In this document: positions 1-8,023 of the stretch, piece by piece
How the letters are laid out: each line of letters opens with the position of its first letter
How positions within the stretch are numbered: position 1 is the stretch's first letter
Assembly: GCA_013373205.1 (NCBI GenBank)
Contig: JABXIG010000015.1
Location: 1-64,000 of the forward strand
DNA length: 64,000 bases
Direction: 5' to 3'
DNA from: Methylocystaceae bacterium
GTDB taxonomy: Bacteria; Pseudomonadota; Alphaproteobacteria; Rhodospirillales; Terasakiellaceae
The notes under the pieces: model-generated
Databases searched by the model: none
What the model saw: the letters and a program-made list of their open reading frames with translations, nothing else
What the model was told of the DNA's origin: nothing
Translations under genes and position numbers: made by a program

Positions 1-576
1 CGATACCTTCACGATGCCAAGGAACATGAGGTTTCCGTGGCAATGAAGGTACCATTATTCACAGATGATGAATTGGGCGTAATGGTCGCGCCCGGTATGG
101 ATGAACTACCGTATCGATACGGAACATTTCACTCAACAGTCGAACATGACGCTTCATCGGCATTGATAACGACCCACTTTTCAGATGATGTCACCACGCC
201 CCAAAACGGCAATTTACACGGTAAATTAAGCGGCAATTTTAACGGTAATATTGATCGTAATTTTAACGCCAAAATCTTCATCAAATTCGTCCTTAAAATA
301 CGTTCTACGTCGTTCTGGGTCAGCAATTATAGCGAGTACCAAAAGTTCTTAACAGATAAGATCGCAGAATTCCGTGATGACGGCAGAACTTTCAAATGGA
401 TCGCACAGTGGTTCAATGACAACAATCATCTGACACCACGGGGCAAAACATTCTCGGATCGGCACGTCCACGGCATTCATAAAAAACGGCAGATTAGGGA
501 TGCCCGTTTTCTACGTCCGCCAGTGATTAGTATTTCTAATGTTGATTTATTTTACGAACCATACGAACGTGGTTGA
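1..576 (+). CDS. Recombinase-like hypothetical protein, 5' end outside window
   Basis: The frame is open from base 1, so the start is probably upstream; an internal GTG at 37 would give 179 residues. The C-terminal third resembles the 'recombinase' helix-turn-helix segment found after serine recombinase catalytic domains: IAEFRDDGRTFKWIAQWFN followed by a TPRGK motif and a VHGIHKKR segment. No catalytic serine or tyrosine recombinase core is visible in the part seen. Bases 139-194 are repeated in inverted orientation at 6502-6557, and the two copies agree in this frame (HSTVEHDA) with several synonymous third-position differences, which supports this frame as the coding one. The middle is low-complexity (repeated NGN and GNF). 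Function is unknown; a recombination accessory role is inference. Confidence 0.5.
   Translation, partial: RYLHDAKEHEVSVAMKVPLFTDDELGVMVAPGMDELPYRYGTFHSTVEHDASSALITTHFSDDVTTPQNGNLHGKLSGNFNGNIDRNFNAKIFIKFVLKIRSTSFWVSNYSEYQKFLTDKIAEFRDDGRTFKWIAQWFNDNNHLTPRGKTFSDRHVHGIHKKRQIRDARFLRPPVISISNVDLFYEPYERG
139..194 (+). repeat. Left copy of 56-bp inverted repeat
   Basis: By hand alignment this segment matches the reverse complement of 6502-6557 at 49 of 56 positions without gaps. Fifteen bases at one end and seventeen at the other are identical. It lies inside the recombinase-like ORF. It may be a terminal repeat of a roughly 6.4-kb element or a duplicated coding fragment. Confidence 0.8.
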
Positions 577-633
577 ACATTCACGCCGTAACGACTAAGA
601 AACGCAACCAATTTATTGTTAAAGGATTTTACC

Positions 634-909
634 ATGAACAAAAACGATCTTGTGGCTGCTGTGGCAACCGCTGCCGACCTTACTAAAGCCGATGCTGGTG
701 CTGCTACTGATGCTGTATTCGATGCGATCACTGCCGCACTTAAAGACGGCGATACCGTTACATTGGTTGGATTTGGTTCATTCGCCGTTTCAGAACGTGC
801 AGCACGTGAAGGTCGTAACCCGCGCACTGGTGAGACAATCCAGATTGCAGCAGCCAAGCAGCCTAAGTTCAAGGCTGGTAAAGGTCTTAAAGACGCTGTG
901 AATGCGTAA
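634..909 (+). CDS. HU family DNA-binding protein
   Basis: A 91-residue histone-like protein. It has the HU signature: [10 protein letters not shown] at the start, the GFGSF turn, and the DNA-binding arm with [10 protein letters not shown] proteins bind and bend DNA and assist recombination and nucleoid packing. The ATG at 634 is chosen over the in-frame ATG at 616 because an AAAGGA ribosome site sits at 621-626 and HU proteins begin at MNK. Its place between a recombinase-like ORF and a resolvase suggests an element-borne HU copy, not the main chromosomal one; that is inference. Confidence 0.92.
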   Translation: MNKNDLVAAVATAADLTKADAGAATDAVFDAITAALKDGDTVTLVGFGSFAVSERAAREGRNPRTGETIQIAAAKQPKFKAGKGLKDAVNA

Positions 910-916
910 TTGATGG

Positions 917-937
917 TGGGGGTGCTATCACCCCCAT
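917..937. terminator. Hairpin between convergent genes
   Basis: GGGGGTG (918-924) pairs with CACCCCC (929-935) across a 4-base loop, just after the HU stop and before the stop of the convergent minus-strand gene. The T tract is weak, so termination is only probable. Confidence 0.45.
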
Positions 938-1366
938 TTACGCCTTTTCACGACGCTTGGCTTTTTCTTTCAGTGTATTGATCTGATCATCCAGATCACC
1001 ATTCTCAACCATATCCAACAGATGTTCCAGAACGGTGATTACATCTTCTTGGGTGTTGCCGCATTCGATAGATGGACAACCCGGTTCGATTTCCAGAACG
1101 TATGATGATCCATACCTGACCTCAAGGTACCACTTGCCATCGGCTTCAAAATACCATTTACGTGGTGGTGATTTAACCAGACGCTTTTTACGAACAGGTT
1201 CACCATCTTCGATTTCTGTGCAGTAGCGATAACGTTCTACTTTGTATGATGGATCGCGAAGTAAACCCAATTGATGAATAATGCCATTCGTAACCACCTG
1301 ACGCGGTGTAGGACGACGTGTGATCGCTTTTAATGGTTTGCGTTTCTTGGAGAGTTTCAGTTCCAT
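938..1366 (-). CDS. DUF6641-like hypothetical protein
   Basis: 142 residues, basic at both ends (KLSKKRKPLK and KEKAKRREKA). The central RPWYF-like segment (RKWYFEADGKWYLEVRYGS) and the closing DLDDQI pattern resemble what I remember of the DUF6641 family, small proteins of unknown function often seen on plasmids and integrated elements. The match is by eye only. It is the last of three minus-strand genes after the Abi protein and the resolvase, each separated by non-coding gaps, so they are probably separate transcription units. No function can be assigned. Confidence 0.55.
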   Translation of the reverse strand: MELKLSKKRKPLKAITRRPTPRQVVTNGIIHQLGLLRDPSYKVERYRYCTEIEDGEPVRKKRLVKSPPRKWYFEADGKWYLEVRYGSSYVLEIEPGCPSIECGNTQEDVITVLEHLLDMVENGDLDDQINTLKEKAKRREKA

Positions 1367-1442
1367 ACCCTTCTTCCTTTGTTGATGTGTTATTCCGTTT
1401 TAATTGATGGTTATATTAGGTCATATTATTGGGCAAAATTTT

Positions 1443-2033
1443 TTAGGCGGCTTCATCAGCAGCCATCTGCTTCTTGATGCGTGATACCGTTGCGGGAGAT
1501 ACATTCGCCATCTTTGCCACGGCGCGAACACCATGACCTTCACGCAGTTGTTTCTTCACTCGGTTCATCTTCCAGTCACCTACTGGCGGTCTGCCGATCT
1601 TTTTATCAGTTCGGGCAAGCCCCGCCTTCACGCGCTCACTGATCATGGCGCGTTCGAATTCTGAGAATACTCCAAGCAGTTGGAACAGCATGCGCCCTGC
1701 GATGGTGCTGGTGTCCAGACCTTGCTTATGAAGATAGAGATCAATACCGCGATCATTGATGTCAGACAGGAAGCCCACAAGGTCATTCAAAGAGCGACCT
1801 AACCGACAAACAGACCAACTGGCGACGAGATCAAATTCTTTACGCGCAACACCGATCATCATCTGATCAAAGCCCGGTCGTTCATTGCGACCTTTTGCAC
1901 CACTAATGCCTTCATCAGCATAAACCGCAACCACGTTCCATCCAAGACGGGCGGCGACTTCATCAAGATCACGGCGTTGGTTCTCAATGGTCTGGTCATC
2001 GGTGCTGACACGAAGGTATAGGGCAACCCGCAT
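1443..2033 (-). CDS. Serine recombinase (resolvase/invertase family)
   Basis: A 196-residue small serine recombinase. The catalytic domain begins MRVALYLRVSTDDQ, with the nucleophile Ser10 next to Arg8; later motifs include DEGISGAKG, CRLGRSLNDL and the E-helix FSEFERAMISERV. A short C-terminal helix-turn-helix (GHGVRAVAKMANVSPATVSRI) binds the crossover site. The length is normal for a resolvase or DNA invertase. The ATG at 2033 is preferred over upstream starts because AGGAGAT lies just before it (2038-2044 on the complementary strand). Resolvases usually act at a res site near their own promoter, so 2034-2445 is the place to look. It may resolve or invert the surrounding element. Confidence 0.93.
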   Translation of the reverse strand: MRVALYLRVSTDDQTIENQRRDLDEVAARLGWNVVAVYADEGISGAKGRNERPGFDQMMIGVARKEFDLVASWSVCRLGRSLNDLVGFLSDINDRGIDLYLHKQGLDTSTIAGRMLFQLLGVFSEFERAMISERVKAGLARTDKKIGRPPVGDWKMNRVKKQLREGHGVRAVAKMANVSPATVSRIKKQMAADEAA

Positions 2034-2445
2034 AATGATCTCCTGTTTCAATATCAGTGCGTTTAGAAACACCTAAAATCAGGTAGGTCACATTGGCAGA
2101 TAAATGCGGTTTTAATGGACATCGTGATAGCAGGGGTTTTGAAACAGAATGATGGTATGCCGGAAAAACCCCGGAAACAAGCCGGATTCCGGTAGGTTAT
2201 GGAATGTAGAAACTTGTCGGGCGGTATGGTCGGCTTCGCCTATCACCCTTCTTGTTCCTTCTTAACAAAGAACTCCACAAGAAATAACCAACCCAATCAG
2301 TCCAGAACTGACCAGATCAGAAACCCCCCCTTATCTACCCCTCACTAATATAACCTTAGACCACCCCCGATAGGGGGGGATTTCACCCGACACAGTTTTT
2401 ATCCAACCTCGCCCGATGGAAACGTCATTGGGGGAGTCATTCGGG
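2034..2445. other. Intergenic gap with small inverted repeats; possible res site
   Basis: 412 bases without a convincing gene. It holds several short palindromes: CCCCC-GATA-GGGGG at 2364-2377, a CCGG-rich patch near 2160-2195, and a GCCCGA...TCGGGC pair at about 2411-2447 just past the stop of the Abi-like gene. The last may act in termination but has no T run. This is the promoter region of the resolvase and the likeliest place for its recombination site, but I could not delimit subsites. Confidence 0.35.
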
Positions 2446-3606
2446 CTACTTTTTCAGTCCCACTGTAACTAAGCATGGCATAGTGTCTGAGATTTGTTTG
2501 TTCAAAATTGAATAATGTTGTTCTGCCCATTTAACAAATTCGTCAACTTTATTACCGTCAAGTACGACCGTTTCTTTTTCGTGTTCCGAAATAGACTTAT
2601 CCAGTTCATCTTTCTGGTTCTCATAATCTAAATAGTATTTTGATTTAACGGACACTTCGTTGACCATTCTTAGAAATTTTTTGTCTTTAAAAGGTTCGTA
2701 ATCGCTAATACCATTCATTTTACTTTCTTGCTTATTTAGAAGTTCATTAATCATTTCACTTCGTTTTTTAATGTCATAAAAGTGATTATAAATATACTGT
2801 GGCGGAGTTATAAATATATTCTCGGAAAAATTATCAAACAAATTATACTTCACGGCGTACTCAATCATTGGCTTGCCTTTCTCCGTCAATGTATTCATGA
2901 ACAACAAGAACAATTCATCATCAGATAAATGAGAACGCAGAAACACAACGTATTTTCGTTTTGCTCGAAAGTGAAAATATCCATCACCATCAACAAACTC
3001 AATGATACGATTCATCATTCTATAATAATGACCTAAGCAGTTTGCAATTCTCTCATTCCAAAGTTCATTGTAGGAAGACTCAAAATCCTGAACATTTGGG
3101 AGAGGGGAGACTTCACCAACGGTTAAAGGATTTTTTACGGGATCAAACAAATTTGATATTTCTCTACAATTTTCCCTTATTGCATCTCTTCCCTTTAATT
3201 CTTTGAGAACTATACGACGCGTGAAAGTATTTGTGTCGATTATTTCTTCATGCTCCACCGTAACGCTCATCGTATTCACAATATTTGAAAATGAATTAAT
3301 TAATGAGAAAAAAGTACTTTCAAAATTCTGTTTTTTTAACTCTTTCGCCTGTTTTTCTAATTGATGTTGCGTCGCCACCATTTCATCTTTTTGCATCAAG
3401 TACGCAATGACGAACCAAATCAAGGCTAAGGGAGAAATCACGCCAGCCAGAAAACTTCCAACTTTACTAAAGTCTAAATAATTTAACGCTTGGTGTGTCT
3501 TTTCATCCACAGCGTATAAACTTTCAAACGAATTATGAAAAAGCCATATAAAAGGTACTAACCAAAGGATACTAAGTGTTATTCCCGTAATTGTGCGTGA
3601 ATTCAT
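2446..3606 (-). CDS. Putative phage abortive infection protein (putAbiC-like)
   Basis: 386 residues. Two N-terminal membrane segments (about residues 8-26 and 50-70) are followed by a short coiled coil (HQLEKQAKELKKQNFEST) and a cytoplasmic domain. The order of motifs fits the family annotated 'putative phage abortive infection protein': ESTFFSLINSFSNIV, GRDAI, GHYYRMMNRIIEFVD, and RSHLSDDELFLLFMN. The start at 3606 has a GAGGA site and gives the family's N-terminus; the frame also runs upstream to 3699. The gene is visibly more A+T-rich than its neighbours, a sign of transfer. Members are thought to act in phage defence, alone or with retrons; no retron reverse transcriptase is in the window. 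A defence role is inference from family and context. Confidence 0.72.
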   Translation of the reverse strand: MNSRTITGITLSILWLVPFIWLFHNSFESLYAVDEKTHQALNYLDFSKVGSFLAGVISPLALIWFVIAYLMQKDEMVATQHQLEKQAKELKKQNFESTFFSLINSFSNIVNTMSVTVEHEEIIDTNTFTRRIVLKELKGRDAIRENCREISNLFDPVKNPLTVGEVSPLPNVQDFESSYNELWNERIANCLGHYYRMMNRIIEFVDGDGYFHFRAKRKYVVFLRSHLSDDELFLLFMNTLTEKGKPMIEYAVKYNLFDNFSENIFITPPQYIYNHFYDIKKRSEMINELLNKQESKMNGISDYEPFKDKKFLRMVNEVSVKSKYYLDYENQKDELDKSISEHEKETVVLDGNKVDEFVKWAEQHYSILNKQISDTMPCLVTVGLKK

Positions 3607-3827
3607 TCCTCGTTTCCTAACAAAACTAATTAAACAGCCGCAGCGTAATGTATTTACCCTCATATGCACACAACAATTAACCATATAAGATATCACCAAT
3701 TCAACTTATAAAAATATATATGTTCTTTATTTGTTCTTGATTTCTACATCCAGTTAGATTACATTCTTCATCAGTCAACGGGATAAGTGTGACCGAAAGG
3801 TTCCTTGTCCCGTTTTCTATTTGAGCA

Positions 3828-3862
3828 AGCCGCTTTCCATTGATTTGGAGGGCGGCTTTTTT
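3828..3862 (+). terminator. Rho-independent terminator-like hairpin before the amidase gene
   Basis: AGCCGCTTTCC (3828-3838) pairs with GGAGGGCGGCT (3847-3857), including two G-U pairs, and six T residues follow. It lies 25 bases before the amidase start, so it would stop plus-strand read-through or act as an attenuator; no plus-strand gene precedes it. Confidence 0.55.
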
Positions 3863-3887
3863 CGTTTTTAACAACAGGAGTTTTCCC

Positions 3888-5588
3888 ATGAGTGGAAATT
3901 CATTTTGGGGCAGCCTGACATCGGGTCTGTCCAATTTCGCTGACGGCGTTGGTGATTTTTTCAATGTCGGCAGCACCGTTAGCACATCAAGCAACATCAA
4001 GCCTGATGACGTTCTGAAAACTAAAACCGCGCTTAATGCCGTGGGAAGTTATGATGTGCCTGACTTTGGTATCACTGACATTCCCGATACAGGCATGATT
4101 GACGGATTAAAGAACTTTCAAGCCAACAACGGATTGAAGGTTGACGGCGTGATGAAGCCGGGTGGTCCTACAGAAAATGCCTTGGGTCAGACCTTGGCAA
4201 ATCAGGGCATCTCAACAACGGACATGATGGAAAAGGTGAAGACACCATCCATCACACCAACGCCAGATATGCCGAAACCCGTTTCCCCGCCACAAACATC
4301 ATGGTCGGCATCTTCACCGCTTGGTAAGGTTCCAAAGCCTTCGAGAGCGAAACTGCCAAAGATCGACCCGATGACCGGGTTGGAAGACCCACTGGCATCC
4401 GCACCCAAAGGTAAAATGCTGACGAAAAAGCAATGGGAAGAAGTCGCCAAAATGCAGCAACAGAAGGCGATGACGGCGATCATCCCACAGGGCGACACAG
4501 TGGATCAACGCATTCGTTCCATGATGACTGACGAACGTTATGGTGACAAACACGACACTCGTCTCCGTGAACATGTGCAGAAGCAGTTCCAAAACGCTTA
4601 TCCGGGCAATTTGGAATATGACGAAACGGGCAAGATGATCCAGCCCACCACTGCCATCCAACCACAGGATGTTGAACCGTTTGATCCTGATGGTGAACTG
4701 AAATCAATGGAGATGTTCAATGACCAAAATGAAGAAACTGTGGCTCAAGGTTATGGGTTACAATCAACCGATGGACAGAATACCCCTGCCCAAACGACAG
4801 ATGCCAAACCGATCCATTTCTTTGGCAAAGATGGAAAACCAAAAACTGTTATCGACAAAGGTGACGGTACCTTCGTTGACCTGAATGGTCAGCCTGTAGC
4901 AGACGTGCCTGATTGGGTCACTCGACGAGATGATAAAACCGGGCAGGTTCAAGTCGCCAGCAACTCTCAAACCATGAATGATGCCTCACCTGATGCCAAT
5001 GACATGTTCCCAGTCAAAGACCCCTCAACAGGCAAAGAATATCAAGTGGACATGAACGGCAATTACTATGATGACAGTGGTGAACCTGTATCGCTATCAG
5101 ATGATGTGCAGCAACGATTGAATAATCAATTTGCCAATGATACGGACGATGAAATTGATGAGACATCCGAAAAATTGCCTCAGGATCATTCATATCAATC
5201 AGACGAGGAAAGTAAGTTCAATCCAGATAATTTTGCTGATAGTCTGTCCGACAACGCAGAATCAAAATCAAAGGGGAGATGTGCGGCATATGTCAGAAGA
5301 GCGTTGGAAGCAGGTGGACTTGACAGTTCAGGACACCCCAGAAATGCAAAGGATTGGGGACCAACACTGGAAAAGAACGGGTTCGTGCCAGTCAATCCCG
5401 ACAATTACGCCCCCCAAAAAGGTGATGTCGTGGTTATTCAGCCATATCCCGGCGGGAACAAAGCCGGACACATGGCTGCTTACAGTGGCAAACAATGGAT
5501 TTCTGACTTCAAACAACGTGATATGTGGGCAGGACCGGGCTATCGCAAACACAAGCCACCCCATGTCATCTATCGCAAGGTGCGTTAG
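3888..5588 (+). CDS. Peptidoglycan-binding protein with C-terminal CHAP/NlpC-like amidase domain
   Basis: 566 residues. Residues about 45-105 form a peptidoglycan-binding type 1-like domain (LKNFQANNGLKVDGVMKPGG). A long low-complexity linker rich in D, Q, P and T follows. The C-terminal 115 residues look like a cysteine peptidase/amidase of the CHAP or NlpC/P60 superfamily: Cys465 in GRCAAYVRRAL, His528 in AGHMAAY, then QWISDFKQRD. This arrangement resembles amidase effectors of the BPSL0067/Tae kind. There is no N-terminal signal peptide, so export would need a dedicated route or lysis. The start at 3888 has CAGGAG at 3875-3880. The next gene overlaps by 26 bases and encodes a periplasmic protein, as expected of an immunity partner. 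An element-borne lysin is the alternative. Confidence 0.7.
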   Translation: MSGNSFWGSLTSGLSNFADGVGDFFNVGSTVSTSSNIKPDDVLKTKTALNAVGSYDVPDFGITDIPDTGMIDGLKNFQANNGLKVDGVMKPGGPTENALGQTLANQGISTTDMMEKVKTPSITPTPDMPKPVSPPQTSWSASSPLGKVPKPSRAKLPKIDPMTGLEDPLASAPKGKMLTKKQWEEVAKMQQQKAMTAIIPQGDTVDQRIRSMMTDERYGDKHDTRLREHVQKQFQNAYPGNLEYDETGKMIQPTTAIQPQDVEPFDPDGELKSMEMFNDQNEETVAQGYGLQSTDGQNTPAQTTDAKPIHFFGKDGKPKTVIDKGDGTFVDLNGQPVADVPDWVTRRDDKTGQVQVASNSQTMNDASPDANDMFPVKDPSTGKEYQVDMNGNYYDDSGEPVSLSDDVQQRLNNQFANDTDDEIDETSEKLPQDHSYQSDEESKFNPDNFADSLSDNAESKSKGRCAAYVRRALEAGGLDSSGHPRNAKDWGPTLEKNGFVPVNPDNYAPQKGDVVVIQPYPGGNKAGHMAAYSGKQWISDFKQRDMWAGPGYRKHKPPHVIYRKVR

Positions 5589-6153
5589 CATTCTTTTGAT
5601 CGGCTTATGCGTATCGTTCAACGCATATGCACAGGAGGCGGACACCTCGCCTCCTGTGCTGACCGATGCAGATATTATTGCAAACACCAATGGTTTTTCT
5701 GCACCCACAAGCGATGCCGAACGTGCTGTCGATGCGATCCTGACATATGACACCCTTGCATCATCAGATCGCCGTTTTGGCGATCTCATGGATTATATGG
5801 TTGGCTACCCCAACCGTAAAACTAATTTCGATCACCTATATGACCAGTTCTTCACACCAGCATTAACAAAAGCATGGCGCACGGCTGAACGAAATCAGGT
5901 TCAGAAGAACTGTAACGGTCAATATATTGAAGGAGAACAATGTGGTCTTGGCTTCAATCCACTGACATGCGCACAAGATGATCCTGCGCAGGGATATCTA
6001 TATAGGACTGAGCGTAAATCAAAAGGTGTTGCCACAGTAACCACTACATGGCAGGGACAATTGAAACCATTGGCGGCGTATTCAGTTGTGAAACAGGATA
6101 AGGCTTGGGTCATTGACGGCGTTTCATGCTTGAATGATGCCCAATTCAATTAG
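5563..6153 (+). CDS. Periplasmic hypothetical protein, candidate immunity partner of the amidase
   Basis: 196 residues with a clear Sec signal peptide (SILLIGLCVSFNAYA, cleavage predicted after AYA, before QEAD). The mature part has four cysteines and ends LAAYSVVKQDKAWVIDGVSC, a strand pattern reminiscent of DUF3828/NTF2-like proteins, some of which are immunity factors against secreted amidases. The ATG at 5563 lies inside the amidase gene, so the two overlap by 26 bases and are probably co-translated. A periplasmic protein directly behind a cell-wall amidase is the classic layout of effector and immunity pairs. I do not recognise the family with certainty; the immunity role is inference. 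Confidence 0.6.
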   Translation: MSSIARCVSILLIGLCVSFNAYAQEADTSPPVLTDADIIANTNGFSAPTSDAERAVDAILTYDTLASSDRRFGDLMDYMVGYPNRKTNFDHLYDQFFTPALTKAWRTAERNQVQKNCNGQYIEGEQCGLGFNPLTCAQDDPAQGYLYRTERKSKGVATVTTTWQGQLKPLAAYSVVKQDKAWVIDGVSCLNDAQFN

Positions 6154-6222
6154 CAAAAAAATAAACGTTTCCATAGTTTTGCGATTACTTGTATTCTTTG
6201 TTCCCATCGGGTTGGGGGAATA

Positions 6223-6567
6223 ATGTTAAAGAACTTTTTTGAAATAGATGAAGTTAAGCAGTCTTTCAGCAATGCTTCTCAACTCATCTCACATTTATCA
6301 ACACATGACCTTTTAGAATACACGGAAGTTTACCCAGACCGACTGAATGGTAAAAGCACTCCGACTCCAAACAAGCAATTTAAGAATAAAACTTTTAAGA
6401 ACGTCCGCTTTTCCAACTTCAAATTCTTCAACATAAATTTTCATAATTGTAAATTTATTGATTGTGTTTTCATCAACGCTCAATTTACGGGGTGCGCATT
6501 CGTGACATCATCTGAAAATCGAGTCATTAACGATGCCGATGTAGCGTCATGTTCGACCGTGGAATGA
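6223..6567 (+). CDS. Pentapeptide-repeat-like small protein ending inside the repeat
   Basis: 114 residues. Residues about 53-95 show a pentapeptide-like rhythm (FKNKTFKNVRFSNFKFFNIN then FHNCKFIDCVFINAQFTGCAF), which would form a short right-handed beta helix. The N-terminal half is unrecognised. The last 20 or so residues (from VTSSEN) are encoded by the right copy of the inverted repeat, read antisense to the conserved frame, so the natural C-terminus was probably replaced there. The upstream region has GGGGGAAT before the ATG. The DNA is A+T-rich like the Abi gene. Function is unknown, and the gene may be a remnant. Confidence 0.5.
   Translation: MLKNFFEIDEVKQSFSNASQLISHLSTHDLLEYTEVYPDRLNGKSTPTPNKQFKNKTFKNVRFSNFKFFNINFHNCKFIDCVFINAQFTGCAFVTSSENRVINDADVASCSTVE
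6502..6557 (-). repeat. Right copy of 56-bp inverted repeat
   Basis: The reverse complement matches 139-194 at 49 of 56 positions with no gaps. Read on the minus strand it encodes HSTVEHDATSA and FSDDVT, close to the same stretch of the first ORF, but it meets a stop soon after, so it is a coding fragment or an element end. Confidence 0.8.
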
Positions 6568-6625
6568 TTCGTTAGGGGGTGAAACTTGATAAGATAAAGC
6601 AATCTATAGGTTTGATGGACCGTTT

Positions 6626-8023
6626 TTAGAATTTATATTCCAGATTAGCTTTAATAACATCATTCTGATCCCAGTTGCCGTAGATTGTGTCTCGTCCGCC
6701 ATTAAAGTCGGTATATCCGGCCCTGAATTTTAAGTTATCTGAATATTTATATTCAACGCCTGCTCCAAAGGTGTAATCGTTATCGCGCAGATTAATCGCA
6801 CCTTGGAGAACACCAGACCATGTGTCACTCACGCGCATTTCCATTTTGGGAAACAGTGTGTCGAGATTTTGTCGATAGGTGTATGAATTCCCAACCAAAT
6901 AGTTTCGATTTTTTTGTTTATCCAGAACAGCTTCACCGCCATATTCCAGATAATAAGTGATTTCATTCAGCCCCATTTTGTTGGCCCAGTTGGTTTCACG
7001 GTAGCTAAAACCCAGAGAATACATCAAATAATCCTGATCCAGATCATGGTCAGTGATTTGGGCAAGGGTTTCCCCAAAAAATTTCCATTTGCCTTCAACA
7101 ACTGCAAAACCACCCCCAAAGGACCATGCATTTGGCGACACCAGATCCGGCAGGTCCATAGCCCCCGAAATGGAACTATTTCTTCCTTGCATAGGAACTG
7201 GATAAGCTGCCTGCCCATGATGTGCGAGGACAAACCAATCGTAACCTTGGCGAACAGCATTATAACTGATGAGGTTTCCGACATTGCGCCATTGGAAAGG
7301 CGCCACAACAACTTCACCGGTCTGAGACATAAGACCTTGCCAACGGTTTTTGCCATTTGCAACGGCGCCACGCTCATGAAAGGGAATAAAGCGATATTCA
7401 AACCTGTCATCTTCTGAAAAAAACTTAAACCCCATTTGCCAGACACCATGTTCCTCGGCCTCTGACGGGTCAACGGCAACGGCCATACCGAAACGGTCTG
7501 TGGGTGAGTAAATTTCATTCAGACCCAAAGATATCAATTCTTTACCGACAATCAGTTCTGCATCACCATCCATGACCTCGGCATGATAAGCAACACGCTT
7601 TGCATCCAACCAGTGGGCTTGGGCTTGTTCGTCATTGGGATGGCGAAAGACACCGCGGCCGACTTGTGGTAACGTTCCAAACATCGCCACCAGATCCAGA
7701 TTGACCCAGGAATAGAAATCATCCTCGGTTAAAATGGCTTCGGTTTCCATATTCAAAGTGGAATAGATCGCGCGGCGCGAGTTATCCAGATCGGTCGAAG
7801 AGGGACGGTTAAACGTACGGTTCAGCAGCCTTTCCAAGGTACTGACTTGCGAATTCGAAACATCAATATTTTCAACCGGATGTTTGAACACCGTATAGGT
7901 GGTTTTAAGTTTATAAACAGCATTATCAGCAATCTGATCCAACAGACCGTCTGCCCGACTGGGGCCTGACAGGATCAAAACAAACAGTGGAATGAGACAA
8001 ACCTGCTTAAACTTAAAGATCAT
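6626..8023 (-). CDS. Outer-membrane beta-barrel protein of the RND/LolA-like operon
   Basis: 465 residues with a signal peptide (PLFVLILSGPSRA, then DGLL). The mature protein alternates polar and aromatic residues in strand-like segments and ends in NLEYKF, the terminal phenylalanine typical of BAM-inserted barrels. It contains many W and Y girdle residues and DYTFGAGVEYKYS-type strands. It may belong to the DUF1302-like group that accompanies MMPL exporters, but I cannot confirm the family. Its start overlaps the exporter stop by 4 bases (ATGA), so the two are translationally coupled. It is the last gene of the LolA-like, exporter, barrel operon and may be the outer-membrane exit or acceptor for the exported lipid or hydrophobe (inference). 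Confidence 0.75.
   Translation of the reverse strand: MIFKFKQVCLIPLFVLILSGPSRADGLLDQIADNAVYKLKTTYTVFKHPVENIDVSNSQVSTLERLLNRTFNRPSSTDLDNSRRAIYSTLNMETEAILTEDDFYSWVNLDLVAMFGTLPQVGRGVFRHPNDEQAQAHWLDAKRVAYHAEVMDGDAELIVGKELISLGLNEIYSPTDRFGMAVAVDPSEAEEHGVWQMGFKFFSEDDRFEYRFIPFHERGAVANGKNRWQGLMSQTGEVVVAPFQWRNVGNLISYNAVRQGYDWFVLAHHGQAAYPVPMQGRNSSISGAMDLPDLVSPNAWSFGGGFAVVEGKWKFFGETLAQITDHDLDQDYLMYSLGFSYRETNWANKMGLNEITYYLEYGGEAVLDKQKNRNYLVGNSYTYRQNLDTLFPKMEMRVSDTWSGVLQGAINLRDNDYTFGAGVEYKYSDNLKFRAGYTDFNGGRDTIYGNWDQNDVIKANLEYKF

Noticed and set aside
129-326. Minus-strand ORF of 65 codons ending in SCSTVE, also seen at the end of 6223-6567
   Set aside because: The shared ending comes from the inverted repeat. 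The synonymous differences between the copies fit the opposite frame (HSTVEHDA) better, so the minus reading is taken as a shadow.
3701-4000. Minus-strand ORF between the Abi-like and amidase genes
   Set aside because: It covers the terminator-like hairpin and the amidase start and has no ribosome site or recognisable motif.
3888-5588. Phage endolysin in a prophage
   Set aside because: No holin, tail, capsid or packaging genes are present, and the gene overlaps a periplasmic protein, so a lysis cassette is less likely, though not excluded.
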